A stretch of 64,000 nt of DNA from Microbacterium sp. LKL04 (GTDB lineage: Bacteria > Actinomycetota > Actinomycetes > Actinomycetales > Microbacteriaceae), in assembly GCF_900102005.1 (NCBI RefSeq), contig NZ_LT627736.1, positions 124,001-188,000 of the forward strand. The letters are read 5' to 3'. A program made the translations under genes and the position numbers. The notes under the pieces are model-generated. The model searched no databases and had not been told where the DNA came from. It saw nothing but the letters and a program-made list of their open reading frames with translations. How positions within the stretch are numbered: position 1 is the first letter of the stretch; each line of letters begins with the position of its first letter. Shown piece by piece: positions 24,776 through 33,093 of this stretch.

Positions 24776-25180
24776 ATGGCGGACATCTTCGACGTGATCG
24801 CCGACGGGACCCGTCGGGACATCCTCCAGCTCCTCCGCGAACGCGGGGCGTCGGGGGAGAAGGGGACGAGCGTCTCCCAGATCGTGTCGGCGCTCGGCGT
24901 GAGCCAGCCGACGGTCTCCAAGCACCTCAAGGTGCTGCGGGAGGCATCCCTCGTCTCCGTCCGCGAGGACGGGCAGCACCGGTACTACAGCCTGTCTCCG
25001 GCGCCCCTCGACGCCGTCGACGACTGGCTGTTCCCGTTCTTCGCCGTCGACGACGAGGATGCGGCGACGCCGCACGCCCTCACCGAGAGCGCCGCTCATG
25101 CCGCCGAGGTTGTGGGTCGAGCAGCCGCGTCGGCGAAGCACGCGGTGACGAGCGTCTTCAACAAGCTCCCCGGTCGCTGA
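24776..25180 (+). CDS. ArsR-type helix-turn-helix regulator
   Basis: A 134-residue regulator whose first 85 residues are a winged helix of the ArsR/SmtB fold: DIFDVIADGTRRDILQLLRE, then VSQIVSALGVSQPTVSKHLKVLREASLV and a wing REDGQHRYYSLSP. There is no metal-binding CxC motif in the recognition helix, so it is unlikely to sense metals. The C-terminal 45 residues are an Ala-rich amphipathic helix (ESAAHAAEVVGRAAASAKHAVTS) not typical of the family. It is divergent from the K+ uptake genes, with 67 bases between starts; regulation of them is possible but unproven. Confidence 0.8.
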   Translation: MADIFDVIADGTRRDILQLLRERGASGEKGTSVSQIVSALGVSQPTVSKHLKVLREASLVSVREDGQHRYYSLSPAPLDAVDDWLFPFFAVDDEDAATPHALTESAAHAAEVVGRAAASAKHAVTSVFNKLPGR

Positions 25181-25280
25181 GCCTCGCCCGCCCCACGAGT
25201 CACACAGGTTTACACGCGTCCCGCTGAACCCCTAATGTGGAGGAATCTGCGGGGGATCGCATATTCATAAGGGGACGGAC

Positions 25281-25472
25281 ATGTCGGACATCTCGGATGT
25301 GCGCTTTCTCACTGTCGCTGAGGTCGCTGACCTCATGCGCGTGTCGAAGATGACCGTCTATCGCCTGGTGCACTCCGGCGAGCTTCCCGCCGTCCGCTTC
25401 GGTCGCAGCTACCGCGTTCCCGAAACCGCCGTCACAGCAGCGTTGCAACGTCCTATCGCTGACGTCGGCTAG
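25281..25472 (+). CDS. BldC/excisionase-like MerR-type small DNA-binding protein
   Basis: A 63-residue protein that is almost only a helix-turn-helix of the MerR/BldC type: FLTVAEVADLMRVSKMTVYR is the HTH and the wing is GELPAVRFGRSYRVPE. The annotation term excisionase family applies, but no integrase or attachment site lies near, so a BldC-like regulator is more likely. AAGGGGACGGAC precedes the ATG, and a TAATGT hexamer at 25233-25238 could be its -10. The bS22 gene follows 81 bases downstream on the same strand, a pairing I know from other actinobacteria. Confidence 0.82.
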   Translation: MSDISDVRFLTVAEVADLMRVSKMTVYRLVHSGELPAVRFGRSYRVPETAVTAALQRPIADVG

Positions 25473-25553
25473 ACTGGTCCGAGGCATTTTTCCGTCTTGC
25501 CGTTCCCGGACGCCCACACCGCGCGTCCAGACCCCGACTTAGTGAGGTTTACC

Positions 25554-25652
25554 GTGGGTTCAGTCATCAAGAAGCGCCGCAAGCGCATGGCGAAGAAGAA
25601 GCACCGCAAGCTGCTTCGCAAGACTCGCCACCAGCGCCGCAACAAGAAGTAA
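25554..25652 (+). CDS. Small ribosomal subunit protein bS22 (AURKAIP1/COX24-like)
   Basis: A 32-residue, extremely basic protein beginning GSVIKKRRKRMAKKKHRKLL and ending in RRNKK. It matches the tiny actinobacterial ribosomal protein bS22, first seen bound to the mycobacterial small subunit near the decoding centre. The GTG start has GTGAGG eight bases upstream. A strong hairpin terminator begins 15 bases after the stop. It is easy to miss because of its size. Confidence 0.88.
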   Translation: MGSVIKKRRKRMAKKKHRKLLRKTRHQRRNKK

Positions 25653-25667
25653 GCGGCATCGCACACC

Positions 25668-25705
25668 AAGCGCCCCCGACCGGTTCGCCGGTCGTCGGGG
25701 CGCTT
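25668..25705 (+). terminator. Hairpin terminator with UUCG loop after bS22
   Basis: Arms AAGCGCCCC / GGGGCGCTT and CGACCGG / CCGGTCG pair around a TTCG tetraloop, giving a 16-bp stem with a two-base bulge. No long T run follows, as is common in high-GC actinobacteria. Confidence 0.8.
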
Positions 25706-25740
25706 CGTGTTGCGTCCGCGGCATCCATTCCCGGGTGAGA

Positions 25741-26007
25741 ATGGATGCCGTGACCGCACTCACCCTCATCTCCAAACCCGACTGCCACCTCTGCGATGTC
25801 GCCCGCGAGATCGTCGACACCGTCGTCGCGGACCTCCCCGAGGGTCAGGTCGACGTCGAGGAGCTGTCGATCGCCGACGACGCGGAGCTCTACGCGATGT
25901 GGTGGGAGAAGATCCCCGTCGTCTTGATCGACGGGGACCTGCACGCGCACTGGCGCGTGTCGGCCGACCGCCTGCGCACGGCCCTGACCGAGAGCGCCCG
26001 AGCATGA
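25741..26007 (+). CDS. Glutaredoxin-like protein (DUF836 type)
   Basis: An 88-residue thioredoxin-fold protein. The redox motif is CHLC (Cys15, Cys18) in SKPDCHLCDVARE, and the cis-proline segment is EKIPVVLIDGD near residue 60. It should act as a small thiol-disulfide oxidoreductase in the cytoplasm. Three starts are possible (GTG 25735, ATG 25741, GTG 25750); all leave the fold intact. The stop overlaps the next gene by four bases (ATGA). Confidence 0.82.
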   Translation: MDAVTALTLISKPDCHLCDVAREIVDTVVADLPEGQVDVEELSIADDAELYAMWWEKIPVVLIDGDLHAHWRVSADRLRTALTESARA

Positions 26008-26303
26008 TCCGCCACATCGTGATGTGGAAGATGGCCGCCGACGACGCCGAGACGCGCGCTGCGCACGCAGCCGAGGTCGCGCGTCTGCTCGAGGGGCTGG
26101 TCGGCGTCGTGCCCGTCATCCGCTCCCTCAGCGTGGGCGTCAACGTCGCCGTGCCCGAGAGCAATGCCGACGTCGCTCTCGTGATCGACCTCGACGACCT
26201 CGATGCCCTCGACGCCTACCAGGCGCACCCCGCGCACCAGGAGGTCGCTGGGTACATCCGCAGCGTGACCGGCGGCCGGATGGCCGTCGACGTCGAGGTC
26301 TGA
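26004..26303 (+). CDS. Dabb (stress-responsive A/B barrel) domain protein
   Basis: A 99-residue protein starting MIRHIVMWKMAADD, the characteristic first strand of the Dabb ferredoxin-like fold, with the later conserved block YQAHPAHQEVAGYI. Members form dimeric barrels and some are enzymes or stress proteins; the role here is not known. It is translationally coupled to the glutaredoxin-like gene through a 4-base overlap. It converges on the ABC transporter operon, four bases away. Confidence 0.87.
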   Translation: MIRHIVMWKMAADDAETRAAHAAEVARLLEGLVGVVPVIRSLSVGVNVAVPESNADVALVIDLDDLDALDAYQAHPAHQEVAGYIRSVTGGRMAVDVEV

Positions 26304-26307
26304 GGCC

Positions 26308-27423
26308 TCACCGCGGCCTTGCGCGCTCCGTCGTGACGACGGGCACGGGCGCGACGGCGATGTGGACCCGCTCCCCGAACTCGAGACGGTCCTCGGCGGC
26401 ATGCTGCAGGCGCACCAGGGTTCCGTCATCGGTGCGCACGAGGGAGCGGCGGAAGCTGCCGAGGAACGTGCTCTCTTCGACGACTGCACCGACCCCGGAC
26501 CCCGCACCCACCAGGAGCACGTGCTCGGGGCGCAGAAGCACGTCGACGTCGCCGTCCTCAACCGCGGACTGCGCCGGGACCTCGGTGCCCCAGAGCGTGA
26601 CGGTGCCGCCGCGGGCGACCCCCGGCACGGAGCTCGACAGCCCGATGAACGCGGCGACGCGGGGTGTTGCGGGACGGCGGTAGAGCTCCTCGGGCGAGCC
26701 GATCTGCTCGATGCGACCGGCATCCATCACCGCGATCCGGTCCGAGACCGCGAGGGCCTCCTCCTGGTCGTGGGTGACGAAGACGGTGGTCGTCCCCAGG
26801 CGCAGCTGGATGCGGCGGATCTCGTCGCGCAGTTGCACGCGGACCTTGGCGTCGAGGGCCGACAGCGGCTCGTCCAGGAGCAGGACCCGGGGCTCGGTCA
26901 CGAGCGCACGGGCCAACGCGACCCGCTGCTGCTGACCCCCGGAGAGCTGGTGCGGGTAGCGGTCAGCGAGGTGGTCCAGACCGACGAGCTCGAGGGCTTC
27001 GCCGGCCCTACGACGCGAGGTCCGGGCATCCACCTTGCGGCGGCGGAGTCCGAACGCGACGTTGTCGACGACGCGCAGGTGCGGGAAGAGCGAGTACGCC
27101 TGGAACACCATGCCGATGTCGCGCTTGTTCGTGGGCGTGCGCGAGACATCCGTGCCGCCGAACGCCACGACGCCGGCCGTTGCGTCCTCGAGGCCCGAGA
27201 TCACTCGGAGCGCCGTCGTCTTGCCGCATCCGGACGGACCCAGCAGCGACACGAACTCTCCCGGGGCGATGTCGAGGTCGACCCCGTGGAGCACCCGCGT
27301 CGCACCGAAGTCCTTCACGATGCCGCGGAGCTCCACGCGGGTGCCGTCGCCGGCGGCGGCCAGCAGGTGGTTGTCCGCGGTCCGCGGGAGCGCCCGTGCG
27401 GCAGCGGTGGCGTCGATGGTCAT
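26308..27423 (-). CDS. ABC importer ATP-binding protein (Fe3+/polyamine type)
   Basis: A 371-residue ATPase with the full set of motifs: Walker A GPSGCGKT (62-69), Q-loop VFQAYSLFPHL, signature LSGGQQQR, Walker B LLLDEPLSALD, H-loop FVTHDQ. The last 110 residues form a TOBE domain, as in PotA/FbpC-type importers. It is the last gene of a four-gene operon in which each junction overlaps by four bases. It should drive import through the two permeases. The substrate cannot be read directly; iron, polyamine, thiamine and phosphonate importers share this form. Confidence 0.9.
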   Translation of the reverse strand: MTIDATAAARALPRTADNHLLAAAGDGTRVELRGIVKDFGATRVLHGVDLDIAPGEFVSLLGPSGCGKTTALRVISGLEDATAGVVAFGGTDVSRTPTNKRDIGMVFQAYSLFPHLRVVDNVAFGLRRRKVDARTSRRRAGEALELVGLDHLADRYPHQLSGGQQQRVALARALVTEPRVLLLDEPLSALDAKVRVQLRDEIRRIQLRLGTTTVFVTHDQEEALAVSDRIAVMDAGRIEQIGSPEELYRRPATPRVAAFIGLSSSVPGVARGGTVTLWGTEVPAQSAVEDGDVDVLLRPEHVLLVGAGSGVGAVVEESTFLGSFRRSLVRTDDGTLVRLQHAAEDRLEFGERVHIAVAPVPVVTTERARPR

Positions 27424-28223
27424 GGGGTCTTCCTTCCGGCGCCGACGCGTCCCGCGCGGCCGATGATGAGCAGGAGCGCGAACGCGAAGGCGAGGGCGAG
27501 CAACGTGAAGATCGCCGAGGCCCAGGCATCCTGCTTGTTGATGAGGACGAGTCCCGTCTGCAGCACCTGACGGTTCAGGAGCGACGCGATCGTGAACTCC
27601 CCGAGGACGACGGCCACGGTGATGAGGGATGCCGCGAGCAGCCCCTGTCGCAGGTTCGGCGCGATGACGCGCAGCAGCACCGTCGGCCACCCGGCGCCGA
27701 GTGTGCGGGCCGCCTCGGTGAGCGTCTGCAGGTCGACGGCGTCGATGGATGCCTGGATGGAGCGGTAGGCGAAGGGCAGGACGACCACCCCGTACGCGAA
27801 GGCGAGGGTCCACGCCCCCGTGCCGAGCGACCGGCCGATCGTCAGGTAGATCGGGGCGAGGCCGACGACCAGCACGATCGCCGGGATCGTGATCGGCAGG
27901 AGCGCGAAGAACTCGAACACTCGTCGCAGCCGCGGGTAGCGCAGCGCGACCAGGACCATCGTCGGGGCGAGCACGACGAGGACGATCGCGACGGTCACGA
28001 CCGCGAGGATCAGGGAGTTGATCAGGCCCGCCCAGACCGGGCGGTAGGCCGCCGCGCGCGCGGGATCGAACAGCGCCGCCCAGCGGTCGAGGGTGAGGCT
28101 TCCGTCCGCGGCGGTCAGGGTGAACAGCAGGGTCGCGGCGAATGGGACGGTGAACACCAGGCCGACGAGGATGCCGATGGCCCACCGCGACGTGCGGGAG
28201 GGGGCGAGCGGGGAGCGGCTCAT
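27420..28223 (-). CDS. ABC transporter permease (second)
   Basis: A 267-residue inner-membrane permease with about six helices. The cytoplasmic EAA loop is LTEAARTLGAGWPTVLLRVIAPNL at about residues 175-198, where the ATPase docks. Early helices start at IGILVGLVFTVPFAATLLF. Overlaps by four bases (ATGA) both the preceding permease and the ATPase gene, so all subunits are probably made in fixed ratio. Confidence 0.9.
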   Translation of the reverse strand: MSRSPLAPSRTSRWAIGILVGLVFTVPFAATLLFTLTAADGSLTLDRWAALFDPARAAAYRPVWAGLINSLILAVVTVAIVLVVLAPTMVLVALRYPRLRRVFEFFALLPITIPAIVLVVGLAPIYLTIGRSLGTGAWTLAFAYGVVVLPFAYRSIQASIDAVDLQTLTEAARTLGAGWPTVLLRVIAPNLRQGLLAASLITVAVVLGEFTIASLLNRQVLQTGLVLINKQDAWASAIFTLLALAFAFALLLIIGRAGRVGAGRKTP

Positions 28224-29125
28224 GCGTGCCACCTCGACGCCCGCCGCTGCACGAGGTTGTAGACGACCATGGCCGCCGCGACGACGACGATCATCCCGAG
28301 CGCGAGCGAGCCCGCGAGGTTCTCGCGCCCGAGCACGGTCTCGCTCGTGAGCGCCGTGCGGATCTGCAGCGGGACGATGGACGACCCCTGGCTGGCGAGT
28401 GCCGCCGCCGTCGCGTACGACGAGAACGCGTTCGTGAACAGCAGGAGGAAGCTCGCGAGGAAGGACGGCGCGAGGACCGGCAGCCCCACGTGGAGCCAGA
28501 ATCCGGCTCGCGTGCCGCCCAGGGTCAGGTGCGCCTCGGCCCACTGCGGGCGGAGGGCGCCGAGGGCCGGCATGAAGGTGATGACCATGAGCGGCACCTG
28601 GAAGACGATGTAGGCGGGGATGAGTCCGGGCAGCGAGTAGATCCACGCACCCTGAGCGAAGATGTCGATGCCGAACGCCTCCGCGAGGAACCGCGTGACG
28701 ACGCCCTGGGTGCCGAGGGTCGCGACCATGACGAAGGCGAGCATGACGCCGCCGAACTGCGCGAGGACGCCGGATGCGGCATCCACCGACGCGCGCACGG
28801 CGCCCGTCTCGGGTAGCCCCAGCATCGCGAAGCAGACGAGGGCGCCGATGACGGCGCCGATGACCGCGGTGAGCAGGGAGACCCAGGTCGAGTTCCAGAA
28901 CGTCGCGGTGATCACCGGATCGACGAGCGCCGTCACGTTGTCCCACGTGAAAGCGCCGCGGTCGTCCTGGAAGCCGGTGACGACCGCGAGGATCGTCGGT
29001 AGCAGGAGGAACAGCGCGAGGTAGGCAAGGAACGGCACGAGGCCGAGCCACGCCCACCCGATGTGGCGGGAGCGGGGGAGCGGGGAGCCCGTGACCGGGC
29101 TCCCCGCCGGGGCGAGCGCGGTCAC
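28220..29125 (-). CDS. ABC transporter permease (first)
   Basis: A 301-residue permease with six predicted helices and the EAA-like loop EAHLTLGGTRAGFWLHVGLPVL at about residues 190-211. The GTG start at 29125 overlaps the stop of the binding-protein gene in a GTGA tetranucleotide; no other in-frame start near the first helix (IGWAWLGLVPFLAYLALFLLL) gives such spacing. Forms the channel with the second permease. Confidence 0.88.
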   Translation of the reverse strand: MTALAPAGSPVTGSPLPRSRHIGWAWLGLVPFLAYLALFLLLPTILAVVTGFQDDRGAFTWDNVTALVDPVITATFWNSTWVSLLTAVIGAVIGALVCFAMLGLPETGAVRASVDAASGVLAQFGGVMLAFVMVATLGTQGVVTRFLAEAFGIDIFAQGAWIYSLPGLIPAYIVFQVPLMVITFMPALGALRPQWAEAHLTLGGTRAGFWLHVGLPVLAPSFLASFLLLFTNAFSSYATAAALASQGSSIVPLQIRTALTSETVLGRENLAGSLALGMIVVVAAAMVVYNLVQRRASRWHA

Positions 29126-30255
29126 TGGACCGCGGCCGCCCATTCCTTGCCGAGCAGCGTGCCGGCCGTCGTCGACTGGTCCTCGGTGGGGACGACGGTG
29201 TCGGCGGGGGCCTTCGGGAGCTTCGCCGCGAGCGCGGCGTCGATCGTGCCGGCCTTCGTCATGGCCTCCATGCGGACGGGGCGGGCGCCCCCCTTCAGCC
29301 ACAGGTTCTGGACCTCGTCGCTGCAGAGGAACTCCTGCCACAGGCGTGCGGCGGCCGGGTGCGGAGCATCGGCGTTCACGGCCTGGTTGTAGTAGCCCGC
29401 GTAGCCGACGCCATCGAAGACGACGGTCTTCCACGTAGGGACGTCAGCGGTGTGCGCCGCGTTCAGGTAGTCCCAGTCGAAGACGACCGGCGTCTCTCCG
29501 CTGGCGACCGTCGCGCTCGTGACGTCGAGCTTCAGCATGTTGCCCGCCTTGTCGAGCTTCGAGAAGAAGTCGATGCCCGGCTGGAAGTCGTCGAGGGTCC
29601 CGCCCGACTGCACCGTCGCGAGACCGACGGCCGCGAAAGCGGCGCCCGCCTGCGTGGGGTCGCCGTTGATCGCGACCGACCCGCGGTAGGACCCGTCGAG
29701 CAGATCGCTGAGCTGCGTCGGGGCGGAGAATTTCGCCGAGTCGTAGCCGACCGACATGTACCCGCCGTAGTCGCCCACGAACAGGCCCGACGGTTCCTTG
29801 AGCTCTGCGGGGATGTCGTCCCAGGTCTGCACCTTGTAGGGCGCGAACCGGTCGGTGTTCTGGAGCGCGACCGTCAGACCGAGGTCGAACACGTCGGGGG
29901 CGGTGTCGAGGCCCTCGTTCGTCTTGGCCGCGGTGATCTCCTCGGCGCTCGAGAAGTCCGGCGACTGCTCGTTGATGGCGATCTCGGGGTAGCGCTTCGC
30001 GAACAGGTCGATGATCTCGCCGTAGTTGGCCCAATCGCGCGGCAGGGCGATGACGTTGAGGGCGCCTTCGGCCTTGGCGGCCTCCTCCAACTTCGCGAAC
30101 CCGCCGAGGTCGCTCACGCTCTTCGCGGTGGCGGCAGCGGGCCCCTCGCCGGAGGCGTTCTGGGCATCGGTCGCGCCGGCGCAGCCGGCGAGGGACAGAG
30201 CGGCGATCGTGGCGACAGCCAGTGCGGCGGCGCGCCGCCGGGACGGACGAAACAT
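29122..30255 (-). CDS. Substrate-binding lipoprotein of ABC importer
   Basis: A 377-residue lipoprotein. The signal peptide MFRPSRRR...LSLAGC has a lipobox with Cys25. The mature part resembles the AfuA/PotD class of periplasmic-type binding proteins (ALNVIALPRDWANYGEIIDLF, then PDVFDLGLT and VFDWDYLNAAH). It should capture the ligand outside the membrane and deliver it to the permeases encoded directly downstream. The frame is open upstream of 30255 without signal-peptide character, so this start is firm. Ligand uncertain: iron, polyamine or aminoethylphosphonate-like compounds are candidates. Confidence 0.87.
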   Translation of the reverse strand: MFRPSRRRAAALAVATIAALSLAGCAGATDAQNASGEGPAAATAKSVSDLGGFAKLEEAAKAEGALNVIALPRDWANYGEIIDLFAKRYPEIAINEQSPDFSSAEEITAAKTNEGLDTAPDVFDLGLTVALQNTDRFAPYKVQTWDDIPAELKEPSGLFVGDYGGYMSVGYDSAKFSAPTQLSDLLDGSYRGSVAINGDPTQAGAAFAAVGLATVQSGGTLDDFQPGIDFFSKLDKAGNMLKLDVTSATVASGETPVVFDWDYLNAAHTADVPTWKTVVFDGVGYAGYYNQAVNADAPHPAAARLWQEFLCSDEVQNLWLKGGARPVRMEAMTKAGTIDAALAAKLPKAPADTVVPTEDQSTTAGTLLGKEWAAAVQ

Positions 30256-30335
30256 GCGGTTCCTCTCGGGTGTTCCGGCGTGCGCGGGCTCGCGACGCCG
30301 GGGGGACGAGGGGACGCTACGTCCGCTCGGTGACC

Positions 30336-30347
30336 CAGGGGCCCCTG
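30336..30347. promoter_or_regulatory. 12-bp palindrome upstream of the ABC importer operon
   Basis: CAGGGGCCCCTG is a perfect palindrome 80 bases before the binding-protein start; GTCCG and CGGAC further out may extend it. It could be an operator for the importer or part of the end signal of the mscS-like gene. Confidence 0.35.
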
Positions 30348-30368
30348 CGATCTGAACGGACGGTGACG

Positions 30369-31556
30369 CTACGACGACGGCTGCGGATCGTCCTCCCGGA
30401 GGATCGGGATCGCGTTCGTGAAGGTGCTGGCGCGACGCTCGGCATCGGCGCTGCCCGTGAAGAGGCCGTCGCCCGTCGGGGTGGGATCTGCAATCGCCGC
30501 GTCGGCGGGACTGCGCGTGGCGGGGGTCGCGGCATCCGTCATCAAGACGCGCTGGACCGGCACGGCCTGCGGCATCGACTCCTGCACCCAGGTCACCATG
30601 GCCTCGCGGACGAGGCAGCGGAGGTCGAACAGGGTCGGCGCGTCCTTCGCGGTGACGAGGATGCGGACGCGGACGTAGCCGGCGACCGCATCCGTGACCT
30701 GCAGGACCGCCGTGCGGCCGTCCCACAGGTCGGTCCGCTCGAGCACGCGCTGCAGGTGCGAGCGCATGAGGACGGGCGACACGTTCCAGTCGAGGTCCAT
30801 CTCGACGGCACCGAGCAGCTCCGACCCTTTGCGGGTCCAGTTCTCGAACGGCGTCGTCGTGAAGTACGTGCACGGCAGGACGAGGCGGCGGTCGTCCCAG
30901 AGGTCGAGCACGACGTAGCTCAGGGTGATCTCTCCCACCCGCCCCCATTCGCCGTCGGCCACCACGACGTCATCGACGCGCAGGGCGTCGCTGAAGACGA
31001 TCTGGAGGCCCGCGAACACGTTGGCGAGCACCGACTGCGCGGCCAGGCCCGCGACGATCGACGCGATGCCCGCCGAGGCGAGCACGCTCGCACCGATGGC
31101 CCGCACGGAGTCGAACGTCAGGAGGACGGCTCCGATCCCGATGATGACGATGATCGCGATCGCGAGGCGCCTCACGACCAGCGTCTGGGTCCGGATGCGG
31201 CGGGCCACCCGGTTGTCGGGAACGTCGATCCGGTAGCGCCCGAGGGCCACGTCGGTCGCGACGACGACGAGCGAGGCGAGGAGCCACGCGCTCGCCGCGA
31301 TGATGAGGATGGTCAGGATCTGGCCGAGGATGCCGCGCCACGTGTCATCGGGGAATGCCACCCGGACGGCGACCCAGAGCGCGACCACGAGCAGCAGCAT
31401 CCGGAACGGCGCGCGGGATTGGCGGCTGAGCACCCCCGCCCATCGGCGTCGGCGCGCGATGACCGCCAGGGCGATCATCGCGACGACGGCGATGAGGATC
31501 GCGACGCCGATCCCGATCACTGCGGCGATGCCGAAGTCGACCCATCCATCCCACAT
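30369..31556 (-). CDS. Mechanosensitive channel, MscS family
   Basis: A 395-residue membrane protein. Four hydrophobic segments occupy roughly residues 8-180, the last being the pore helix region ASVLASAGIASIVAGLAAQSVLANVFAGLQIVF, rich in Gly/Ala as in MscS TM3. The cytoplasmic beta domain follows (VDDVVVADGEWGRVGEITLSYVVL; LVLPCTYFTTTPFENWTR). The last 60 residues are disordered and unusual. It should open under membrane tension to release solutes during hypo-osmotic shock. Monocistronic. Confidence 0.9.
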   Translation of the reverse strand: MWDGWVDFGIAAVIGIGVAILIAVVAMIALAVIARRRRWAGVLSRQSRAPFRMLLLVVALWVAVRVAFPDDTWRGILGQILTILIIAASAWLLASLVVVATDVALGRYRIDVPDNRVARRIRTQTLVVRRLAIAIIVIIGIGAVLLTFDSVRAIGASVLASAGIASIVAGLAAQSVLANVFAGLQIVFSDALRVDDVVVADGEWGRVGEITLSYVVLDLWDDRRLVLPCTYFTTTPFENWTRKGSELLGAVEMDLDWNVSPVLMRSHLQRVLERTDLWDGRTAVLQVTDAVAGYVRVRILVTAKDAPTLFDLRCLVREAMVTWVQESMPQAVPVQRVLMTDAATPATRSPADAAIADPTPTGDGLFTGSADAERRASTFTNAIPILREDDPQPSS

Positions 31557-31592
31557 GCAGCTGTTCCTTCCGTCGGGGAATCAGCCACCATA

Positions 31593-31626
31593 CGACAACC
31601 GCCCGGCCGGAGCCGAGCGGTTGTCG
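31593..31626 (-). terminator. Hairpin terminator of aspS
   Basis: Perfect 10-bp arms CGACAACCGC / GCGGTTGTCG around a 14-base loop, 19 bases after the aspS stop. No T run; the function follows from position. Confidence 0.7.
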
Positions 31627-31644
31627 AGAGGGCGGGGTCCCGTG

Positions 31645-32985
31645 TTACGGGGCCAGGCGCGTCGGTCCGCGGAAGAGGTAGGTGACCTCGCGGATCGAGT
31701 CCTGACCGAGCAGCAGCATCAGCACGCGGGCGAGGCCCATGCCGAAGCCGCCGTGCGGCGGGGCACCGAAGCGGAAGAAGTCGAGGTAGAAGTCGAGGTG
31801 CTCGGGGTCGAGGCCCTTCTCCTTCGCCTGCTCGATGAGGACGTCGACGCGGTGCTCGCGCTGAGCGCCCGTCGTGATCTCGACACCGTTGAAGAGCAGG
31901 TCGTACGACTTTGTCAGTCCGGTCTCCTCGTCGCGCATGTGGTAGAACGCGCGGATCTCGGGGTGGTAGTCGGTGATGAACACGAACTGATGGCCGTAGG
32001 TCTCCTGCACGTGCGCCGCGATCTGGCGCTCGCCCTCGGGGTCGAGGTCGCCGTCGGTGCGGGGGATCTCGTAGCCGCGGGCCGCGACGATCTCGCGTGC
32101 CTCGGCGAGCGGGATGCGCGGGAACGGGAGCTCGGGGACGACCACGTCGATGTCGAAGAGGGCCTTGATCTCGTCGCCGTGCTTGTCGGCGACGGCGCGG
32201 ATCGCGGTCTGGAGGAGCTCCTCCTGCATGCGCGCGACGTCCTCGTGCGAGTCGATCCAGCTGATCTCGGCGTCGATCGAGGTGAATTCGGTGGCGTGGC
32301 GCGAGGTGAACGACGGGTCGGCGCGGAAGGCGGGGGCGATCTCGAAGATCTTGCCGAAGCCGGCGACCTGGGCCATCTGCTTGAAGAACTGCGGGCTCTG
32401 CGCCAGGTAGGCCGTCTTGTCCTCGAAGTAGGGGACCTCGAACAGCTCGGCGTTGGACTCCGACGGGGAGGCCATGAGCTTGGGGGAGTGGACCTCGATG
32501 TAGTCGCGCTCGACCCAGTAGGTGCGCATGGCGTGCTCGAGCGTCGTCTGGATGCGGAACACCAGGTTGTTGCGACGCTGGCGCAGGTCGATGAAACGCC
32601 AGTCCATGCGCTTGTCGAGACCGGAGTCCGCCGCGATCGGCGTCTCGGGCAGGGCGGCGGCCGCGATCTCGAGGCCGCTGATCTTGATCTCGACACCGCC
32701 GAGCTTGACGCGCTCGTCGTGCTTGAGCTCGCCGGTCGCAGTCAGGAAGGTGCCCGTCGACAGGTTCGAGATGAGGTCCGTGAGCGCCAGGGCCGCGGCA
32801 TCCTGCTCACTGCCGTCCTCGGCGGGGCGCGTCGCGGGATTGACGAGCTGCACAGCGCCCGTCTCATCGCGCAGGATGACGAACTGCACCTTCTTCTGGT
32901 CGCGGACGGTCTCGACCCATCCGGAGACCGAGACGGGTCCGTCTTCACGGGACTGCAGCTGCTGGACGAGGGTGCGTTCACTCAC
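31645..32985 (-). CDS. aspS: Aspartyl-tRNA synthetase, archaeal/eukaryotic-type (probably non-discriminating)
   Basis: A 446-residue class IIb synthetase. An OB-fold anticodon domain (residues 15-105; VSGWVETVRDQKKVQFVILRD) is followed directly by the catalytic core with motif 2 FRADPSFTSRHATEFTSID and motif 3 GFGMGLARVLMLLLG. The roughly 150-residue GAD insertion of bacterial AspRS is missing, as in the archaeal/eukaryotic AspRS2 group. Such enzymes often also charge tRNA-Asn, feeding transamidation by GatCAB. GTG start, with TAGACT eight bases upstream. Asp rather than Asn specificity is inferred from the EFTSIDAE block. Confidence 0.9.
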   Translation of the reverse strand: MSERTLVQQLQSREDGPVSVSGWVETVRDQKKVQFVILRDETGAVQLVNPATRPAEDGSEQDAAALALTDLISNLSTGTFLTATGELKHDERVKLGGVEIKISGLEIAAAALPETPIAADSGLDKRMDWRFIDLRQRRNNLVFRIQTTLEHAMRTYWVERDYIEVHSPKLMASPSESNAELFEVPYFEDKTAYLAQSPQFFKQMAQVAGFGKIFEIAPAFRADPSFTSRHATEFTSIDAEISWIDSHEDVARMQEELLQTAIRAVADKHGDEIKALFDIDVVVPELPFPRIPLAEAREIVAARGYEIPRTDGDLDPEGERQIAAHVQETYGHQFVFITDYHPEIRAFYHMRDEETGLTKSYDLLFNGVEITTGAQREHRVDVLIEQAKEKGLDPEHLDFYLDFFRFGAPPHGGFGMGLARVLMLLLGQDSIREVTYLFRGPTRLAP

Positions 32986-32993
32986 GAGGGGAG

Positions 32994-32999
32994 AGTCTA
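32994..32999 (-). promoter_or_regulatory. -10 hexamer TAGACT of aspS
   Basis: Eight bases before the GTG at 32985. Confidence 0.45.
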
Positions 33000-33093
33000 C
33001 GCGGCACCCAGGTTGCGCGGATTGCCGCCCCGTAGGCTGGCCGGACGGGGGGCCCGGCCGGGCATCCGATCACCGAGCGCGAGAGAGCACCCG

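Noticed and set aside
25281..25472. Excisionase of an integrated element
   Set aside because: No integrase, attachment repeats, tRNA target or foreign composition nearby; gene context is bS22.
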